Positions 5,756 through 8,691 of a DNA stretch of 8,691 nucleotides are shown here, piece after piece. The stretch's first letter is position 1. Each line of letters opens with the position of its first letter. Source of the stretch: CAZAJS01 sp964485635 (GTDB lineage Bacteria > Pseudomonadota > Gammaproteobacteria > Francisellales > Francisellaceae). The notes beneath the pieces are model-generated. The model did not search any database. It was not told where the DNA came from and saw only the letters and a program-made list of their open reading frames with translations. The stretch spans positions 1-8,691 of the forward strand of contig CAZAJS010000053.1 in NCBI GenBank assembly GCA_964485635.1, given 5' to 3'. Made by a program: the position numbers and the translations under genes.

Positions 5756-7042
5756 ATGAAAAGTGCCACTATTGAAATTTTTAATGACCAACAAACGCAA
5801 GCAGCTATTGATCATATCGATCAGCAGACCACGACTGTGATTTTTGAAAATAACCGTTTTAATCGGCTTTCAAATCAAGCTTTGGTTGACAGTTTTGCGG
5901 CTTTGCCACGTCAGATTCGCCATATTGTTTTTAAAAATAATAATTTAGTTGGTGTGGATCCCTTTGTTTTAAAAAAAGCTTTTCAAAAGCTACCCCCGAT
6001 TGAAAGCCTGTCGATGAGCTATCATGATTTTAGCCACTTTTCTAGTCGTGATTTAGCTAAGTGGTTTTCAGGCATTCCTGATGCCTTAAAACAAATTGAT
6101 CTGGCGCATAATGATTTAGGGTATTTATCTGGAGCGGTGATTCAACGCATGTTGGCTAATTTGCCAGCTGGCGTTGAAAGAGTTGAGTTAGCTGATAATC
6201 GATTAGGCCTATTGCCCAAAAATGATATTGTTCAAGCTTTATCGGGAGTGCCGAATCGCTTAATTAGCTTAGATTTATCGCATAATCAATTATCAAAACT
6301 GCCACCAAAAGCCTTATCAAAAGCCTTTCGAAAATTGCCTAAGCAATTAAAAAGCATTGGTTTATCTAATAATGAGCTCGGCTATTATTCTGGCTATGGC
6401 TTGGCTCGTGCCATTGCACAACTACCTAGAGGATTGGAACATATTGGTTTGTATAGCAATCAATTAGGCGCCTTAAAATCAGGGTTAACTAAAGTATTAG
6501 GCTCGCTGCCATATGGGCTGCGAACGCTGGTGTTTTCAGACAATGCCTTAGGTAAGTTATCCAGTCAAGATTTAGCCAATGCTATGCATAGCTTGCCAAA
6601 AGATTTGGTCACACTTGATTGTGACGATAATGCCTTAGGAGCTTATCCGGATGGAATGATCGCTTTATGTCAGCATGTACCAACACAGTTGAATCATTTA
6701 AGTTTAAAAAATAATCAAATTGGAACATTAGGCATTGCCAACCCCATGGCATTGACACGGGCGGTGGCCAGCTTGCCTAAAGCATTAAAAATTTTAGATT
6801 GGGCTTTAAATGAGTTGACTAAAATGGAGAATAAGACGCTTGTTGCGGCTCTGACACAAGTGCCTTATACACTCGAGCAGATGCATTTGCATCAAAATGG
6901 ATTAGAAGAGGCACTGACGCCAGAAGAGCTAGCTCACTTATTAATGCATTTGCCGTATCAGGTTAAAATTAAATTAGCTCTTAATTCAGCCCAACGCCAA
7001 GCTTTGCAAACAGCTTTATCAGATTCATTTGAGCTTGATTAA
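5756..7042 (+). CDS. Leucine-rich-repeat protein, about 14 repeats of 28-29 residues, function unknown
   Basis: Nearly the whole 428-residue chain is leucine-rich repeat. The unit is about LxxLxLxxNxLGxLxxxxLxxALxxLPxxL; conserved Asn positions fall at 33, 62, (His90), 119, 148, 177, 206, 235, 263, 292, 320, 352, 381 and 410, giving steps of 28 or 29 apart from one of 32. The period resembles ribonuclease-inhibitor-type repeats, while the LP near each unit's end recalls bacterial effector repeats. The first 25 residues are non-repeat and there is no signal peptide, membrane segment or catalytic domain. Such a solenoid normally binds a protein partner. Similar proteins occur in intracellular Gammaproteobacteria, so a secreted effector is possible, but no clear Dot/Icm signal (C-terminal E-block) is seen. 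No Shine-Dalgarno is evident before 5756. It lies 58 bases after nrdJb without a clear terminator between. Confidence 0.85.
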   Translation: MKSATIEIFNDQQTQAAIDHIDQQTTTVIFENNRFNRLSNQALVDSFAALPRQIRHIVFKNNNLVGVDPFVLKKAFQKLPPIESLSMSYHDFSHFSSRDLAKWFSGIPDALKQIDLAHNDLGYLSGAVIQRMLANLPAGVERVELADNRLGLLPKNDIVQALSGVPNRLISLDLSHNQLSKLPPKALSKAFRKLPKQLKSIGLSNNELGYYSGYGLARAIAQLPRGLEHIGLYSNQLGALKSGLTKVLGSLPYGLRTLVFSDNALGKLSSQDLANAMHSLPKDLVTLDCDDNALGAYPDGMIALCQHVPTQLNHLSLKNNQIGTLGIANPMALTRAVASLPKALKILDWALNELTKMENKTLVAALTQVPYTLEQMHLHQNGLEEALTPEELAHLLMHLPYQVKIKLALNSAQRQALQTALSDSFELD

Positions 7043-7086
7043 CTCTTAAAAGGGCAGTCATATTGCGTATCTAAACTGTGAGTTAA
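7039..7086. repeat. Nested inverted repeat spanning both stop codons of convergent genes
   Basis: TTAACTC (7039-7045) pairs perfectly with GAGTTAA (7080-7086); inside, CAGT (7055-7058) pairs with ACTG (7075-7078), and ATA (7060-7062) with TAT (7068-7070) around TTGCG. The outer arms contain most of the repeat-protein stop and the complete aminopeptidase stop. Its place between convergent genes suggests a bidirectional 3'-end structure, but the arms are short and AT-rich and no T-tract follows on either strand. Confidence 0.3.
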
Positions 7087-8546
7087 CCAATCATGTGTTT
7101 GACAAGGCGTTGTGTAAAAAAGACACCCGGGGCAATTGTATCGGAAGGAATCGCGCCTAACCCACCGTCATGATTGCCCGCGGATAAATCTAAATGTAGC
7201 CAGCGACAGCTTGGTTGGACAAAGTTTTCCAATAATTTAGCCGCATAAATATGATCAGCATTGCCCACAACTTCACATTGCTTTAAATCAGCAACATTCG
7301 ATTTCAGTTTTTTCTGATAACTTGGATCAAGGGGAAATGGCCAAGCTTTTTCAGCGCTAGCTGAACCGATGCTAATTAAATCAGTCAGCCAGTCTGAGTG
7401 ATTACTAAAAAGGGCATTATGCGTTGTATCAAGTGATTTTATTGCCGTACCTGTTAAAGTGGCATAATCAATCATCAAACAGGGTTTGTCTTGTTGTTGT
7501 GCTAAAGTCATCGTATCTAACAAAATTAAGCGACCTTCCGCATCTGTATCGGTAATTTCAATGGTTTTACCAGCTAATGTGGTGACCACACTGTCGGGTA
7601 AAAAAGCTTGGCGGTCAATTTTATTTTCCGTTAATGCTAAATAGCAGGTAATCGGATAATCCGGTTGACACTCGGTTAAAGCATAAAAACTGCCTAATGC
7701 CACGGCACTTCCCATCATATCTTCATGCATGCCTTGCATATATTGAGCCGGTTTAATGCTTAAGCCGCCTGTATCATAGCAAACCCCTTTTCCAACTAAG
7801 GTGATGGGAGCTTGGTTGGCTTGATCTGAAGATGATGGTTGATAAGATAGTTTTACAATTCCGGCTTTATCACAAGCACTGGCCACTGCGCAAAAAGCCC
7901 CAGCACCCATTTTATGTAGGTCGTGCTTTTGGTATAACGTGATCTCCCAGCCTTTTTTTTCAGCCATATAAGCGACTAAATCCATATAGTGAGCTGGCGT
8001 TAGGTAATTCGGTGGCATGAGGCTTAAATATCGGGCTATGGCATTGCCTTGATGGGCTGCGATTGTTTCACGACAAGTGCTTAAGCTCGTGCCAATGACA
8101 CTAATGAACTTCCCTGTGACTTGTGCTTCTTGTTGGTAGTTGGGCAATGACGCACTATAAGCTAATAAAACACGTAAAGCCGCATTAATGCTGGTGACAT
8201 CAGCTTGCTGGCCATCTAAAATAATTCCAGGGCGTTGATCAATCCAGTAAGGTTTAATAGCTTGGCGTAAATCAGCAAGCCAAGTGGTTAGATCTGTTTG
8301 TGCTTGATAAGGGGGAACAATGACGATCGGGTTGCCATTTGGCAAAACACTGGTCCAGGGTTGATCAGGTTTTGCATGGCCCCATGCTTTTTGTTGGGCA
8401 TATTGAGCAGCTAAATCTAGACCTTCATTCAATGTGGCTAATTGCTCAAATGGCATGATGACAAGGCGTAAATGCGGTTGATCCGTCACTTGTTGCAATT
8501 GATCATAAAACTTCACTTGGACGGTTTTTAAGATATCGAGTAACAT
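7083..8546 (-). CDS. Leucyl aminopeptidase family protein (M17 cytosolic aminopeptidase)
   Basis: A 487-residue two-zinc aminopeptidase that removes N-terminal residues from peptides in the cytoplasm. The C-terminal catalytic domain (about 165-487) has every expected residue: Lys253 and Asp258 in VGKGVCYDTGG, Lys265, Asp276 in HEDMMG, and Asp335, Glu337 and Arg339 in DTDAEGRL. Their spacing is identical to K270, D275, K282, D293, D352, E354 and R356 of E. coli PepA, so the enzyme should be active. The signature's usual Asn (NTDAEGRL) is Asp333 here. The N-terminal domain (1-160) is not recognisably PepA-like, so the DNA-binding role of E. coli PepA should not be assumed, and I give no symbol. 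The ATG at 8546 has a weak AAAAGA Shine-Dalgarno. It converges with the leucine-rich-repeat gene and diverges from a gene beyond the window. Confidence 0.93.
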   Translation of the reverse strand: MLLDILKTVQVKFYDQLQQVTDQPHLRLVIMPFEQLATLNEGLDLAAQYAQQKAWGHAKPDQPWTSVLPNGNPIVIVPPYQAQTDLTTWLADLRQAIKPYWIDQRPGIILDGQQADVTSINAALRVLLAYSASLPNYQQEAQVTGKFISVIGTSLSTCRETIAAHQGNAIARYLSLMPPNYLTPAHYMDLVAYMAEKKGWEITLYQKHDLHKMGAGAFCAVASACDKAGIVKLSYQPSSSDQANQAPITLVGKGVCYDTGGLSIKPAQYMQGMHEDMMGSAVALGSFYALTECQPDYPITCYLALTENKIDRQAFLPDSVVTTLAGKTIEITDTDAEGRLILLDTMTLAQQQDKPCLMIDYATLTGTAIKSLDTTHNALFSNHSDWLTDLISIGSASAEKAWPFPLDPSYQKKLKSNVADLKQCEVVGNADHIYAAKLLENFVQPSCRWLHLDLSAGNHDGGLGAIPSDTIAPGVFFTQRLVKHMIG

Positions 8547-8575
8547 AGCAATCTTTTAATTTTGTTTGATGTATG

Positions 8576-8607
8576 TTTAGGATAGCGATTTTTTGTTAAT
8601 AATCCAA
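8576..8607 (-). promoter_or_regulatory. Candidate promoter of the aminopeptidase gene, sigma-S-like -10
   Basis: On the minus strand TTGGAT (8607-8602) and TATCCT (8584-8579) are 17 bases apart, and the -10 lies about 32 bases before the ATG at 8546. The extended -10, GCTATCCTAAA (8586-8576), matches nine of eleven positions of the sigma-S consensus KCTAYRCTTAA. The -35 is weak. The surrounding 8547-8691 gap holds no gene. Confidence 0.38.
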
Positions 8608-8685
8608 AGAGTGATAGGCAAAATCGATAAACGTTTTTTAAAATACCGCGAAGAAAGACATGTGACTAATATTGAGAAAAGAATC

Positions 8686-8690
8686 AGGAG
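8686..8690 (+). promoter_or_regulatory. Shine-Dalgarno of a plus-strand gene starting beyond the window
   Basis: AGGAG one base before the window edge suggests that a plus-strand start codon follows immediately outside. In E. coli and many relatives the gene divergent from pepA is lptF, a lipopolysaccharide export permease, so lptF is a reasonable guess, but nothing of its coding sequence is visible here. Confidence 0.4.
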
Positions 8691-8691
8691 C

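Noticed and set aside
5834..7039. Recent tandem DNA duplication or CRISPR-like array in the repeat gene
   Set aside because: The periodicity is at the protein level only; the DNA of successive units has diverged and there are no identical repeats separated by spacers.
6896..7039. Dot/Icm E-block secretion signal at the C-terminus of the repeat protein
   Set aside because: Paired Glu residues occur about 38-45 residues from the end, too far in, and the last 20 residues are not Glu-rich.

Overview
This window reads as chromosomal sequence of an AT-leaning gammaproteobacterium. The main evidence is the start of an RpoS stress sigma factor with the motifs typical of gammaproteobacterial sigma-S. 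A split, vitamin B12-dependent ribonucleotide reductase (NrdJa plus NrdJb, the arrangement known from Pseudomonas aeruginosa) fits this. A gene made only of leucine-rich repeats resembles proteins seen in host-associated groups such as Legionellales, but the window cannot settle the family. No RNA genes, insertion sequences, integrase, CRISPR array or phage genes were seen, and no gene-free stretch exceeds about 160 bases.

Layout. Bases 1-1861 are on the minus strand: a 12-helix polysaccharide/lipid-type flippase (590-1861) lies upstream of rpoS (1-498, cut by the window edge). Bases 1862-2010 form a divergent promoter gap. Bases 2011-7042 are on the plus strand: a 73-residue helical protein of unknown function, a YciA-like hotdog thioesterase with an altered active site, nrdJa, nrdJb, and a 428-residue protein with about 14 leucine-rich repeats. 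Bases 7083-8546 return to the minus strand with an M17 leucyl aminopeptidase that converges on the repeat protein. The last 145 bases are a second promoter region and end in a ribosome binding site for a gene outside the window.

How the genes fit together. NrdJa and NrdJb clearly work as one enzyme: NrdJa holds the radical active site and NrdJb holds the zinc ribbon and the C-terminal cysteine pair that re-reduces it. The 73-residue gene and the thioesterase look like a two-gene unit. The other genes are probably neighbours with independent roles: sigma factor, envelope polymer export, peptide turnover, and a possible host- or protein-binding repeat protein. Two candidate promoters, upstream of the aminopeptidase and of the 73-residue gene, have -10 regions resembling the sigma-S consensus, which is suggestive given rpoS in the same window but unproven.

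I found no clearly new multi-gene system. The points most worth a second look are the leucine-rich-repeat protein, the thioesterase with Glu in place of its catalytic Asp, the unusual rpoS neighbourhood and the two-residue insertion in the RpoS core.
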